A DNA stretch of 64,000 nucleotides. Source: Guillardia theta CCMP2712. Its lineage: Eukaryota > Cryptophyceae > Pyrenomonadales > Geminigeraceae. The translations under genes were made by a program, and so were the position numbers. Location of the stretch: NCBI RefSeq assembly GCF_000315625.1, contig NW_005434670.1, positions 929,964 to 993,963 of the forward strand, in the 5' to 3' direction. A model generated the notes under the pieces. That model was not told the DNA's origin and searched no databases. It saw nothing but the letters and a program-made list of their open reading frames with translations. Within the stretch, counting starts at the first letter, position 1. Every line of letters starts with the position of its first letter. Below, piece after piece: positions 33,622 through 46,864 of this stretch.

Positions 33622-36600
33622 ATGGCGGCGAAGACTGAGGGAGGAAAGGGGAGGCCATGGCTGGAAGAAGGGAACCTGCTGCTCACGTAAGAAGCCATTT
33701 GTTACATCCCTTCTATCTATCATCATCCTCATCTCTCCTCCTTCGCTCAGGATGATTGGCATTCACCACTCTGCCACCGTCTCAGTGCACTGAACTTCGC
33801 GGCTCTGAGTGACCGTCGGGTATGCAGGCCGCGAGAAGCGGAGTGGCTGCTGGGGCCCAACACGTCGAGCTACGGGAAGAGGACAACGGGCCCCTCGAAG
33901 CCGCAAGAAGGCAGTGAGTTGTCAGCCGCTGAAAAGCTTGAGGTGATAGCTCTGCGTCCTTGTAGGTACGAGGGAACAATCTTTGCGAGAGTGCGTCGAA
34001 TCCCTTTCAACCATCGTTGCTGGAGGTGACCATGTGGTGTTCGAATCGCTTGCATCGCTATCTTTCACTGTCGTGCATGTCCTCGATGTTGCTGTCATGA
34101 TCATCCTGGTCGTTGCTGCGACCTCGATCAAGAACGTAGATCCTAGTTCTGATATTTGCTTGCTTGCTCCTCCTCTCCGTCGCCACCTTCGTCCCTTCGT
34201 CCTCCTCCTCCTCCTCAACCTCAGTGCAACTGACTTTCGCTCCCAGTGGAGCGCTCGAGCTCGCTTCTTTTTGATCAGCTCCAAGTGCGTGAGAGCGTGA
34301 TGAGAAACATGAAGAAATGGGCTGAGCAGGACCAGGAGAAGGCGATTTCAAGGTGATGAACGCTCTCAAGTTTGCAAGATTGCAATGAGACAACATGGCA
34401 GAAACGATGAAATCATCGAGCTGCGCCAGAGATGCGACGAGGTGATAACATGCAGGTCAAGGGAACATGTTGAGACCCTGGCAGTCGAACGAGATGCTGA
34501 GAGTGGCAGTGGAGAGCAACAAGGCGCTCAGGGTGCATATGATCACATTGCAGGTGAACTAGAGAGCTCTATCAGTGAGGTCTGACTTGCTGCTGTTGAA
34601 GAGAGATGGGCAGCAGCTGCAGCGGGCGGTTGACGACGCGCGATCAAAGCTCGGTAAATCAGCGACAACTTCTGTGAGGTCGCACGTGTTGGATGTGATG
34701 TTTTCATGCGGAACAGTCGCAAGTGAGAGGCGATGGAAGGAGAGCACCGTAGAGGAGGCAGCGGCACTCCAGCGATGTCGGTAATGAAGGAGGTACAGGG
34801 GCGCCCAACTCTGACGTGTCGCAGGAAATCTTTGATCCTAGCGAAAACACTTTCGTCATGGAAGAGCTGTTTGCTCCTCTCGCAAGACCTTCATCGCGTT
34901 CAGCAAGACACCAAGATCGGTAGAGTTGTACGGGTTGAGACGTTCGTATTTCTCACTTTTCTTTTGCTCAGCGAATCGAATGACGATGCTGTCTTTCTGG
35001 AACATGTTCAGGCTTGACATGCAGAGAGCTTTTCGCCGTTGGAAGATATGTTACCTGTTCGGGAGGGAGCTGGAGTCACGTTGTTTGAATCCTTGGAAGA
35101 GAAGTCTTAGCAGAAACAAGAAGAGAATTGTCATGTGGAGGTGGGCAGATGAAGGTTGAATGGTTTGTTGATCGAGTTTGTTGGTGACGTGGAAAGCAGC
35201 ACAAAGACACAACAGGCTAATGAAAAGTAAGAAGAAATTGATCAGAGGGGTGAGGAGACGGCTGAAAGCTTCAAGTTTTCTCCGTTGGTGGAATCAAGTC
35301 AAATCGCAGGTAAACACGAAGTCTGATCTCAGCGAGATTTCTCACAAATTGACCAGATGATGAAACGTTTTATGCCAAATGTGAGAAGAAGGAAGATCAC
35401 TTGGCAGTACTTCAGAACCTGGTCTGTTTTCACCTCTTGCATCCTGGTACTTCCATGTCTCTGCGATTGGTCGCATCCCTTGTGATTTCTGTCAGCACCT
35501 ACGAAAGTCTGAGAGAAAGAGATTGGTGGAGTGGAAAGTCTGTGCAGAAGAAAGGATCAAGCTCACGCTCGAATCGTTCAACACGTTGAGGAAGGTCGCG
35601 GTCAGATCAGGAGCAGCGAGGAAGCTTGCTGGCCTTCTGCTGGTGATCTTGCTCTACCCCCGTTGGTTCTTACAGGCACTTGTGCAGAAGTGTTGGAGGA
35701 GAAACGCGCTGAGGAGATGCTTCAACGCGCTCAACCAAGTGTCGTGTCACACACAAAGAGTCCAGGGGGCTCAAAGAAGATCAAAGTTTGCCATCCTGTT
35801 CTTCAGCTTGCACATGTGGAGAAGAGAAATCAGCCTTTCCATCCGAACGGACCTGAGGCGAACGATCGAGACGTCGCAGGATACCGCTTCTCTACTCCAT
35901 CACTTCAAGAGCTGGGCCAGCATGACTGGCAGGGCCTCGTGGAAACCGACACTCTCATGCAGAGTACAACATGTGTTTGCAAGGAGACGGTTTTTGAGAT
36001 GCGCGTCTCTGTTTCTCAGGTGAGAAATCCACATGTCATTCTGTTCTCGATGCTCTTTCCTTCCCGGCTCCTGACTTCTCCCTCCCTCCAAATCTGCAGC
36101 GTGCTCTACAACAAGATCTTGGCAGGGAGGAAAGTGATCGGCAAACTCCGGCGGCAACAGCTCATCAAACTTGGCAAGCTCCTGAGGCGGTGGAAGAAGA
36201 GTTATGATGAGAAAAGAAGGAGGGGGTTATCATCCTGGATCAGGAGAAGGAGAAGAAATGTGATACGATGAGAACTGCACTGAGCCTTCTGACAGCGGCA
36301 CAGGCGCAAGTCAGGAGGAGAACTCTGCACTCTTGGAGCGATCTTGCTGCCCATGAGAAGTTTGTCAGGAACTTCACTGTTCACTTGCTGTGCAGATATA
36401 TGATGAGGAATCTCACGGATGCTTTTCTCATGTGAGAACGACATCTTGGCAAGCCGCTTCTCACTTTCCACGCAGGTGGTTGGAGACGATGGTCCTCGCC
36501 AGGTCCAGACGCCATTTCTTCAAAATGCTCGCAGCTCGCACGAGGAGGAGACGCTGTCGACAGACGCTAGCGAGCATGGTAGATGCTCATCTGGGCAAGA

Positions 36601-37262
36601 GAGCAGGTGAAAGTGTAGGAGGCGTCCTCCTTCAATGACGAGCAGGCAGACGAGCTGAGGGAAGCAGAGGACAGGCTTGTCGATGCCATCGTTCAGGTGA
36701 GGTAAACGATGTAAAGGGAGGGAGGGATAACGAGGACGAGACAGGCGTGTGCTGGAAATGGCACCACTAAGGAAATCTTTGAAGCTGCGATTCAGAATGT
36801 TCACAGCACAAAGAAGGTAATGTCAATAGCTGGAATAAATGTATGACATGTTCATCTGTGACTCTTCGCTCTCTTTCATGACTCAGTTCTCCCTGGTCTT
36901 CTACCTCTCCCTCGCTCTCCCTCTCCCTCCCCCTCCCCCTCCCCCTCCCTCCTCCCTCTCCCTCTCCCCCTCCCTCTCCCTCTCCCTCTCCCTCTCCCTC
37001 TCCCCCTCCCTCTCCCTCTCTCTCTCCCTCGTTCTCTTCCTCTTTTATACGATAAGCTCCACTGCATCACCGCTGTTATCCAGCTGCAGGCCAATGAACA
37101 ATCTGCCGTAAGCCTCCTCAATCCGATCGATCGCCATCGCTGCTCCTCCTCGCATCTGCCAAGTAGCTCAGCTTCCTTCTCCTACCCGCTCGCATCCACC
37201 AGCAAGAACGTGACGACCGCAGCGTGCGGGTCAAGCTCAACCGACAAGATGTCTTCCTCTAG
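33622..37262 (+). CDS. Trp-repeat coiled-coil protein, Sfi1-like
   Basis: Many-exon gene. In-phase exon chain (partly resolved): start MAAKTEGGKGRPWLEEGN at 33622, then SDRRVCRPREAEWLLG; NDEIIELRQRCDE; SNEMLRVAVESNKALR; SDLLLLKRDGQQLQRAVDDA; VASERRWKESTVEEAAALQ; TLSSWKSCLLLSQDLHRVQQ; LSFWNMFRLDMQRAFRRWKI; IVMWRWADE; KASSFLRWWNQVKSQ; ITWQYFRTWSVF; LVEWKVCAEE; FFSLHMWRREI; LLHHFKSWASM; LLRRWKKSY; RTLHSWSDLAAHE. Trp recurs in short helical units rich in Arg/Lys. This is the character of Sfi1/centrin-binding repeats of centrosomal and basal-body fibres, so a centrin-binding structural role is inferred. The last exon is uncertain; a frame ending DDRSVRVKLNRQDVFL at 37262 would overlap the 3' end of the opposite gene by 26 bp. 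Low-complexity CCCTCT introns lie at 36900-37030. Confidence 0.6.
36901..37032. repeat. (CTCCCT)n pyrimidine microsatellite
   Basis: ctccct and ccctcc units for about 130 bp, in an inferred intron of the Trp-repeat gene. Confidence 0.8.
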
Positions 37263-40200
37263 CACGTCTGCGAGGAGTCAGACTGAGCGCATGCTGCTGG
37301 CACAAGGTACCGCATCCTCTATTGGCGGACACCAGGACCCCATCCTTCCACATGCCGAAGGTCTGGTCCACGAGGTAGGATGAAAGCTTGAGGTGCAGCC
37401 AATCGCGATCGAGCAGGTTTGCTGCAAAAGAGGTGAGGGAGGGAGATGAAGGAGGAGGAAGAGGCGGAGAAGAAGAGAAGAGGAGGAGATGAAGGAGGGA
37501 CAGGGAAGGAAGGGGGGCAAGGAACAGGAGCCGGGAGAGATGATAGGGGTGAGGAAGAGGAGAGATGATAGGGAGGGGAGGGGGGTCAAGGAGGAGGGAG
37601 AGGCTGAGAGTATACATCGCCTCGAACGGAGAGCGTCGACAAACCCGAGGCGAAACCCTCCTGTCAGCCTGAGGATACGAAACTTGTTGTGCTTCAGCGT
37701 GACGTCACAAGTGCTGGAGCTGCTAACCTTGTACTCGACGGTCCTCCGGCTGTTGGAGATTTCGAGGAAGAAGTGCGTCAGGTCCTACCAGATACTTTAG
37801 GAGCTCCTTCTGTTCCTTGCGAACTCTCACTTGCACTCTTAGCCGATCGTCGCCCCCCTCCGGCGTTGCGCCGAAGATCATGTCGCACAGCGTGCAAACT
37901 TCTGTCTTGGATCGTGTTTGGATACAGATCTCCTGAGAAACATCAACGCCAAGTCATCTCGACCCTCCCACGTCGCTCCTCCAACACCTCCAATGGTCTT
38001 CTTGCTTCCAGCAGGTACCTCTCGAGCAGCTTCCGAGGGATGTAGTCATAGTCTTGCAGACAACCTTATAAATGTCATCAGCTCCTTCTCCTCCCCCTCA
38101 CGCCTCATCCTCCCCCTCACCCTCGAACCAGCTCGTCGGCACAGCCTCCGCCATCCTCTTGGCAACGGGCCTGGGAGAGTCGACAAACGTCTTGAACATG
38201 AACCCCGTCGCAAGCACTCTCCCTCCCCGCCTCTCCTCCAACCCTCCCATCCTCGGTCCGGCACCTCTGAACACGCTCCTCTCAACAGATCCGTTCATCA
38301 CTCTCCCCCAACGAATCAAGTCGCTGCGGGTGATGTGTACAACCTTCAGGTGGGTCCGATCGAGCGAGACCGGGACGAGCCGGTCGGAGAAACTCCCACG
38401 GGCGTCATACCTCTCGTACTGCAACAGCATCTCCCCGTACCCTTGCACCTGGTACACTTCTCCAGGCACTAGGCTCGTGCCCAAGAACTTTGACACCAGC
38501 TCGTACACCCTCCCTCCCTTGACCAGCTCGCTCTCCCTGATACTGACCTGCCCTCCATCCTGCGCCTGCAGCGGGAGGAAGGTTCGGTCCGGCGCGTGAT
38601 CCCCATGCAGTGCCCGCCTGAGCTCCACCTGGTTGCAGGTGATGAGGGTGTGGATGGCGAGCAGAAGTCGCCCTGGTGAAGACTCGCCAGAGCTCTCGAT
38701 CTCTTGTGCAATCGTGACCAGCAGGCTGCCCAACTCATCGTCCTCTCCAGCTGAACCCTGGTACTCTTCGTCCAGCTGGTCGTCTGCCGGCATGTCTGCA
38801 CGGAGCTTGAGGATCTGAGCGACAAGATCCTCGCGCTCGAAGAATTGCTCTACTTCTACTCCTGCAGCGCGCAGCTCGAACTTCATCTCGGAGACTGACA
38901 TAGTTGGCGGGTCACGGACCACCTGCAGCAACCTCTCAAGCAGGTCGTTCCTCTCGAACAACCCCTCGACGGAGATGTTGCGGTCCGCCAACATTTGCCT
39001 GCACAGAATGGTCAGGGTTCAGTCAGACTTCAACTTCCCAGCACTTGATCTCAACCACACTCAGCCTGTCGTAGGCTCGCCGTAATCTCCTCATCCCCTG
39101 GTCCGCCGGGTTCTGACTTGCGGCTCTCAGGAGATCGCGGATGGCTCTAAAAGCCGGAACAACTCTCTTGCTCTCCATCAGCAGCAGGTTGCGGAGGCTC
39201 TGCTTCAAAAGCCCCGTCCCTCTGTCCTCGCTGTCGTCCTGCGGCCCAGAATGCCTCCAGACAGTGATCGCTCCGTCGCTCGCTCCTGCAGTCACGATCG
39301 TCCCTGGATGAGCAGAGAAGGAGATGGAGCATATCATGGATCCGTGCATGGATGAGGACACGAGAATCGGTCCCTCGACATGATCGCAATACCTCAGGAA
39401 AGAGAGCTTGTCGACGACTTCTCGATCCTCTACCGACGTCAGGAGCCTGGAGAGCAGGTACATGGCACTCTCCGCCTCCTCCTCGCTGTCTTTCTGCTGA
39501 ACTGCCTGTAGGAACACGAGGCTGAACACCTGACGACTTGTGTGCGACCAGAGCTTGATCCTGCTCATGACAGTCAGGCTGTTTAAGAGGAGAGGAGAGC
39601 TCCACCTGCGGGAGGAGATATGGAGCAACTTAGCAACGTCTTCTATCAGGCCCAACTCGAAATCGTTTGTCACTCGCTCGTATCCTATGTCCCTCTCGAA
39701 CTCTCCGGTCATCACCAGCCAGACGCCGCGATGGTCAGCGACGGGAAACTCTGTGAGCATCAGCCTCCCTTCGGCATCCGCCATGGCCAGCTTTGTCCCT
39801 CTCATCGCCATGGTCTTGAACTTGACGCTGCTCGAGTTCTGTATCGAGCTAACGGCTGGTCCGATCGGCGAGGTGTGTGAGTGAAAGTCTGCCAGGTCGG
39901 AATCGGCAGCCCTCACGAGCTTCAGGGTCTTGACGTTCCAGAGGTTCACGTGCAACGAGCGATCGTGACAGGCCTGTACGCTGACGTTGTCTTTCATCCA
40001 GTCGAGGCTGAGAACAGCTTCGTCCGCCCTCGATGAGTCCTGGCAGCTGCCCAGGTAGATGTGCGAAGGCTCGTTCAGTTTCAGCAGCTCTACCAGCAGC
40101 CTTGCTTCCTCGTTCCTCAGCCCGTCAAGGTTTCTCTGCAGCATCTCGAGCTGTTTGACGTTGGCCGCGTAAGTCTCTTCCAGCTCAGCGATCCTCTCAC

Positions 40201-43200
40201 CGATCTGATCTGTCTTGCGCAACTTGAACGCCTCCAGCGCCTCCACTTGCTCGTCGAATCGTTTCCTCCGAGACATTGACACCTCACACCTGTGAACACA
40301 GATGTTGAGCTCTCCCTGAATCTTGTCCGTTTCTTTGGCGAGTTTCTTGGCTTCATCCGCCAACCCTCGAGCTTGGTTGATGTCGTCAGTCCCGATGCAC
40401 TGACTCAATAGTCAGACACCATCTTCCGCATCGCCTTCACTTACCTTGAGACACTGAAACAACTGCAGCAAGAGGCGAGCGTCGACTTTACCGACAAGTT
40501 CTTCAGCCTTGAATTGAGCTAGCCTGTCAATGCACTCCAGCTTTCTGATCAAGAATTCATCGAGCTCCGCCTTCCACGCGCCTCTCACTGAAGCTTCGGG
40601 GAAACTTCTCGAGAAGTTCTCTTGGATGTGATACTTGATGTCTTCCAGCGACTCCGCGGCGTATTCAAGAGCCTCCTGCACCAACAGGATCGACTGCTCC
40701 CTCAGCTTAGGTCGGTTCGCGTACGCGTTCCTCAGAGGGGGCCGGTCGGTGAGCAGGGCATACTTCCTGAGCTGCTTGAGGTTAGACGACTTGGCGTGAG
40801 GTTGACAGCAAGTCTGGATGAGAGTAGCGAGCAAGACGCCGTCTGCAAAGTCCCAGTGAATGCAATCAAAGTCCAGCGAAAGCTTGAAGATCTCTTCTGC
40901 CCAGCGCTTGAAAGCCACGTGACCGTGGGTGTCGAAGATGTCGATCAACCCACTCGCAGTCCCCACCGCCAAGTGATTGCCGTCTGGAGAGTAGCGAACG
41001 CAAGTGAGAGATGTGAATCTTTGCAGGAAGTCGATCTGGTGGATGGGCTTCAGATCAGCATCGAGTATCATACACCTCTTGTTGGCTGCTACTGCAATGT
41101 GACTGCCGTTGGGCGATATGTCAGCAGAGGTCACCGACGAGTGGAGGTGACAAAAGTCGACGCAGGTCAAACGTTGACTGTCCCACTTCTGTATGAACCC
41201 ATGGTATGTCGCTGTGAGGAACCAGGGAGACGTCGGGTTGCAGCAGACGTTCACCACGTGCTGACGAGGCACTCCCTCGCAGACCTTGTAGCCCAGCTGG
41301 AACCGATCCCACGAGCTCATGACGAAGAGAGAGCCGCAGCTAGGCTGGATCAAGACGCTCTGGTCGAAGAAGTCAAACGAGCACCCGACGGCAGCATGCT
41401 TCTCTTCCGACGGTTGAGGGTCACCCAACGAGACCGAAAGACTCGCAACCTGCTCGATGAAAATGTTCGGCTCCTCGCTCAAGTGAACCTGCCGTCCGTC
41501 GCACACGAAGTAGAAGGTTTTAGACTTGATTGCTGGAGGCTTTCCATATGCGGATGTAGGAAATTGCAACTTGTGTCTGAGAGTATCCAGAGAGTCTTCG
41601 CCAGCCATTGCCACAACGTCCAAAGTGACAACATCGGAAACGATCGGAACGAAATATCGCATGACTTTCTTCGTCTGGAAATTCCAAATCTTTGACAAGC
41701 CGCTGCCCTCACAAGTCAGAATGCAAGAGTCTTGATCAAAGGTATTGTGGACGATGATTCTCGAGATGCTGCAATGATGCATGTGATACACTCTCATCAA
41801 TCGACCGAACTCAAACTCGTAGATGTTCCCTAGTTCACATCCGAACACCACTCGCTGGTAACCGACGTATGCAGCAGCGGTCATGGAGGGGACGGAAAGG
41901 TGGTCCGCTGCTTCCCCGGCCCTCACTGAGAAGTTCCATGACAAGTCTCCGCCCGTCCGCGTCATCTTGACAAAGTCTGGAAGTCCAATGCCGAAAGTGA
42001 CGAACTCAGGTGACGAGACTCGTGCGAAGGGATCAAAAACCAAGTGATCGAGGAACTCAGTGAAGGTGAACCTTCCTATCACTGCCTCGCGCTCATAACT
42101 GAGAATGAAGACGAAGCTCTTCTTGCCGCGACCCAGCAAAGCTACATCACAACTCTTCGGAAGGAACTGGATCTCCTGTATCTTGACCTGAAACAAGGAA
42201 TCAATCGCAACCCTTTTGTGCACTTCCAGGCTTATGACGTCCCAGATGATTATGGTTCTTTTGGTACGAACGCTCAAAGTGCACACTCTCTGTCTTTGGA
42301 CATCCAGGTCAACCGATACAATCTCGTCGTTACCGTGTTCGAGAAAGTGTCGCTGACTGTTGTTCCTCTTGTCAGACAGAACTGCAGTCGACCGATGGAT
42401 CGAGAGGTATTCCCCAGTGCACACCACAAAAATATTTGTTGAATGATGACTGCGCCTCCCATGCAATGAGTGGACGCGGAGAGATTGGCCTCGATAGACG
42501 AACATCTCAGAGTCCAACTCGTCTTCACGGAAAGCTTCAAAGTCGTCGACCTTGAGTCGCTGCTTGTCGTAGCTGACGGTAGTTTGCTTCTCCTCCTTGT
42601 GGGAACTAGCAGGCAACTCTGATATCTTGCGGTGGCTCTGGATGGTCTTCTGCACAAGCTTCCATTGTACAACACTCCCTTCCCCGTGAGAGCAAGTCAA
42701 GAGATGGTTGCCGACGAACGAGAGAGCGCTGACTTGAGCTGTGTGACATGTGTACTTCATGCTGTGAGGATCACGAGACGTGCAAGGGAACCTACAAACA
42801 ATTACGTCTGATCCAGAGCTGTAGCTCAGAGTGTCTTTGAAGAGCATACTTCTGTCTACTTGCAATGTTGTCCTGTCGTTTGACGTATCTTCATCGTTGA
42901 CAATCTCCAGAACAGATTGCTCCATCGTACAAGAGTGCGAGGCCCACTTGACATCTAGAGGGATTTCTCCTCCTCTCCGACTTGTGCAGGAAACAGGTGA
43001 GTGGTTGTTGTAATGTATTCCCCAGAACAAGAGCTCTTTGCTCGCAGAGTTTGCCCTGACATAATTCGAGTCGAGCGACCAGTCCAAGTACAAGATGGAT
43101 GCTGTCGATCCTGACATTTTCATGAACTTTTCAGCAAGATTGTGAGACCTGCGAATATGGACAAAGTGATCTCCAGTCGACAATGCCAAGAGCTGGTCGT

Positions 43201-46200
43201 TTGGAGCAAATTTCACACCGATCACGCTCTTGCCACATTTCAAAGCTGCTGAGAGGATTTGGAAAGTCAGTTTCCCTCCTTTCAAGAGCTTCTGAGAAAA
43301 TTCAGCCTCCAGATCTACCTCGACCATTTTAGATTCCATCTTGAAATTGACATGAGTGATTTGGCGACTCTCAATTTTCTTGGACAGCTGCTTCTCAAAT
43401 AGTAGTTCTTTCTTCTGACCTTCCGAAATCAGACCATTCTTCTTCAGGATGTCCATTTCCGCAATGAACAATCGTCTTCGCTTTATGGACGACTTGTTGT
43501 CATTGTGTAAAATCCCCTTTCGAATTCTCTTCGTCCTGTGTGTATGGAGCTCAGCTTCAAGGTCCAAGATTTCATGTTGTAGTTTTTCCTGCTGCAACAC
43601 AATTGTTTTATCAGCAACCTTTCGATCTTTACGAGTCCGTTTCTCATGGTCTAAGAGCTTTTTGAGTTCAATCTGTCTGGAATTGATGTCATTCAGCAAC
43701 TTCTTCTCATATTCTGTCCAAGTAACTCCCTCTAGAGACAGTCGCATCCCTCCGTTAAATATTGAGGTGATCGAAACGTCATTTTCTGAAGTGACATGTT
43801 GAATGTCAGTAAATGTTTCGACGTCGATAACGACAATGTTTCCATCCTTCAAGCCTATCACACAACTGAGCCCATCGTACGAGAAGCACATGCTCAAGAT
43901 CGACGATTTGTACTTATTTCTTCTCATGCACTTTCTGTCTGCAAGATTCCACAGCGCAGCGACTCCGTCATCAGAGCCACTGACAAACTTGGTGTCATCC
44001 ATTGGAGAAATGCTCAATGCTAGGACGCTTTCCTTTGAAGGTGAGTCCATCACCAAGATCAGCTCCCTTGTTCTATCTCGACACCTGTAAAGAATGTTTT
44101 GGTCCGTTCCAATCAGAACCGTACTTGCAACCTTGTCAGACTGATTCCTGGTTTGGTCCATGAAATGAAATCCAGTAGACTTCATGACTCCTGGAAAGTT
44201 TGAGATCGCAACTCCATATTGCTTCACTTGAGACTGATACAGACGAGGTATGTTTTGCTCATGGACTTTGGTAACAGAGAAGGATACTCCTTTGCCCTCT
44301 ACTTCATGTCGTTTCCACATGCTGAAAACAATCGAACCGTCTGATCCTGAAGACATCAGGTAATGCACGTCCGACATCGCACTATCCCAAGTCAGAGACA
44401 TATCAATAACACTATCCTTATGCATTGCACAGATATCCACTATTTGACATCCTTTCCAAACGTATATATTCCCGTCCTCCATTCCTGTCAAAAATTCATC
44501 TACCCCACAAACAGCCACACAGAAAATAGTCTGCATTTTGATCTGACCATCCAATGGAAAATCATCATTCCACTTCCAATAGCTCTTTCCATTAACTACT
44601 TCTGAATATCTTTGCGTACAAACCAAAGTGTTTTTCTTGTAACATTCATCAATGTGAAATGCACGAGCGCTGGCATCTCGAAGCTTCATCCGAATGGTTT
44701 CTTGCTGATGAATGTCTTCATAGCTATGCAGGATTCGATGAATCGCATTCATGGACCACCGAAAATACGGATTTTGACTGAAACCTCTTCTTGGAAACGA
44801 TTTCTCTTGGAGTTTGCGTTTGAATTGATCACAAAGGAATGAAAAGGCTTGTTCCAAACTTTTGAATGTATCCAACGTTTTCTGCCACTGTAGCAGATCA
44901 GCATGAATGACAAAGTCTTTGATGTAAGAAGTCACTTTCAAGGCCAGAATGTAGGCTTGCACTGCAGAACGGAAATCATTGCCTTGGCTTGCGTCATCAG
45001 CCAAAGTAACAAGATCGCACAATAGTTCATATGCGGGCTGAATATCAACGTCTGTGTACTCATACTCTTTGACTGAATGAACATGTCGAAGAATTTCCAA
45101 CTCCAAGTCAATGACTTCCATGAACAGGTCGCTATCTGCTGTACAAAAATTGGTCCACTGTTCAAGTCTGTTATGCCCACAGACAAAGATCAAGTCTTCA
45201 TGTGGATGCACCGCTATTGAACTGATCTTGTTGACACCCAAGCACGCAAAGGTTTTCAGACCAATCGGTTCCTGCTCAAGATCAAATATGACTAGGTATT
45301 GAAACCCTGCTATCAAAAACACAGCGATCATGTCAAGTCCATTCCTTCCGAATTCCAGGGCGAGAACAACAACTGGTTGCCCTGCATCTATTTTCCGGTC
45401 GATAGGGCTCCATTCTTTTACACGTATGAAGCGACGTGAGTATTGGTCATCATGAAGCAAGGTCCAGATGATGATGGAAGGCTTCTCGTCATCTACGTTC
45501 AGCTCATGCCCCGTTGCGATGATATTTCCAGAAGGATGCAACGCAGCACAGGTAATTCTCTGATTTGTTTCCTGCAGAACCAACTGGCGATTTGTAATGT
45601 AATCAAGGACGACTCCTGTCGCACCGACAAAATAGAACACACAATTTTCCTTTGACAAGATGAAAATTCGGCATGAAAACTTACTTCCGCCGAAGCCATA
45701 CACGTGCTCCATCTCCAACTCTCGACGCACACTGAGGTCTTGCGCTTCACCTTCCAGCTCCATGTCGGTCTGGCTGATGTTTTTGCGCCAGGGCTCGAGG
45801 ATCTCAAAGGTGTCAGACGCAGAGTCATGAGCTGAAGGCTCTTCCTCCCCCGGACGCTGGTGTGCCACAAGAGTTTGATGCATTCTTCGTAGATGAGGAT
45901 GGGCGTCTTCACGACGTCTCGACTCCTCTCCTCGACAAGAACACTTCCACAGGTTCATGAATACCCGAAGGATGAAATGTTTCAAGCTGTGCTCTTTCTC
46001 TTGTAGGTTGCTGTGGACAGAATGCAAGAAGTTGAGGTCATCTTTGTTCTTCCGATATTCTTCCTTCAGTTTCCTGGGTGCAAACAGCAATGTCACACAG
46101 AGGGCAAAGCTGCGAAAGCAAATCAAAACCTGAGCTCGTCAGCCTTCTGATAGAATTCGAGCTGTTTGCTGTTGTGGAGAGAGAGCTCCAGGTCTTGATG

Positions 46201-46785
46201 GTTGTACGCGTCACGCAGCTCTGAAGTAGCTCTTTCGCGCTTGCTCGTGTAGTCCTGCAGGAAATGCGCATGATCTTGCGAAGAATCGTGAAGCTTCTTC
46301 TTCCACCATTGGATGGATGCTTTCGTCTTCCAGTTGAACCCGGAGACTGTTGCATGTCCTGCCGAGGAGGAGGAGAAATCGTAGTCCTCATGAAGCGATG
46401 TCAGCTGGTCAATGCTATAAGTCTTTTCTTTGATCTCCTTGGTTAGCCTTAAGATGCAGACCCTACACTTGTCATCTATCAGCTGCTGGATGCCTTGGCG
46501 ATTTCGTATAACTTCGACAATAGATCCTAACAACGCATTCCTGTCTTTGTCGCTTGCAATTTCTTCAACATTCGGTACGTAACGCACTTGAGAAGCAGAC
46601 GTGATTTCTTTGAGTTCTTGCTCTCTGTCATGTAGATTTGACGTAGGTATCACCTCTCTTGCTGTGTGAGGAAGTTCGAGCTCCAGGATCTGTTCTTGGC
46701 TCCTCTTCAGTTTGACAACATCGTCGGAGAGGTACCATGACAGTGTCGTCAAGTTGCACAGTTCTGATATTGTGGAGTTTGACAT
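37237..46785 (-). CDS. Giant EMAP-like WD40/coiled-coil protein
   Basis: Seven exons in phase: 46130-46785, 40445-46073, 39045-40399, 38121-38998, 37948-38052, 37616-37901 and 37237-37421, about 3,030 residues. The fifth to seventh exons rest on splice sites plus continuity of helical sequence; exon 6 carries one extra base near 37784. Layout: N-terminal coiled coil (about 1-240), then several WD40 blades in EMAP style (HPSGNIIATGHE, CVAVCGVDEFLTGMEDGNIYVW, ISPMDDTKFVSGSDDGVAALW, ALSFVGNHLLTCSHGEGSVVQW, ISPNGSHIAVAANKRCMILD, FSAHPGTIVTAGASDGAITVW), an internal coiled coil (LNDINSRQIELKKLLDHEKR), another near the start of exon 3, and a C-terminal part with two copies of a short SV-EIK...FER-DL repeat. 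Multi-EMAP proteins bind microtubules, and giant versions occur in flagellated protists, so a cytoskeletal or axonemal role is inferred. Start: ATG at 46785, just inside the GC-rich island boundary. Confidence 0.75.
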
Positions 46786-46864
46786 GTCAGAGTGAAGCAA
46801 GTTTGGATCTTTTAGGTGTGAGTGACAGGTTCCTAGTACATTCACCTTCTCCTCACCTTCCCGC

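Noticed and set aside
46110-46129. A 20-nt intron in the giant WD gene, as in chlorarachniophyte nucleomorphs
   Set aside because: A 56-nt intron (46074-46129) with a better acceptor gives a continuous coiled coil (ADELRKLKEEYRKN) and the same phase.
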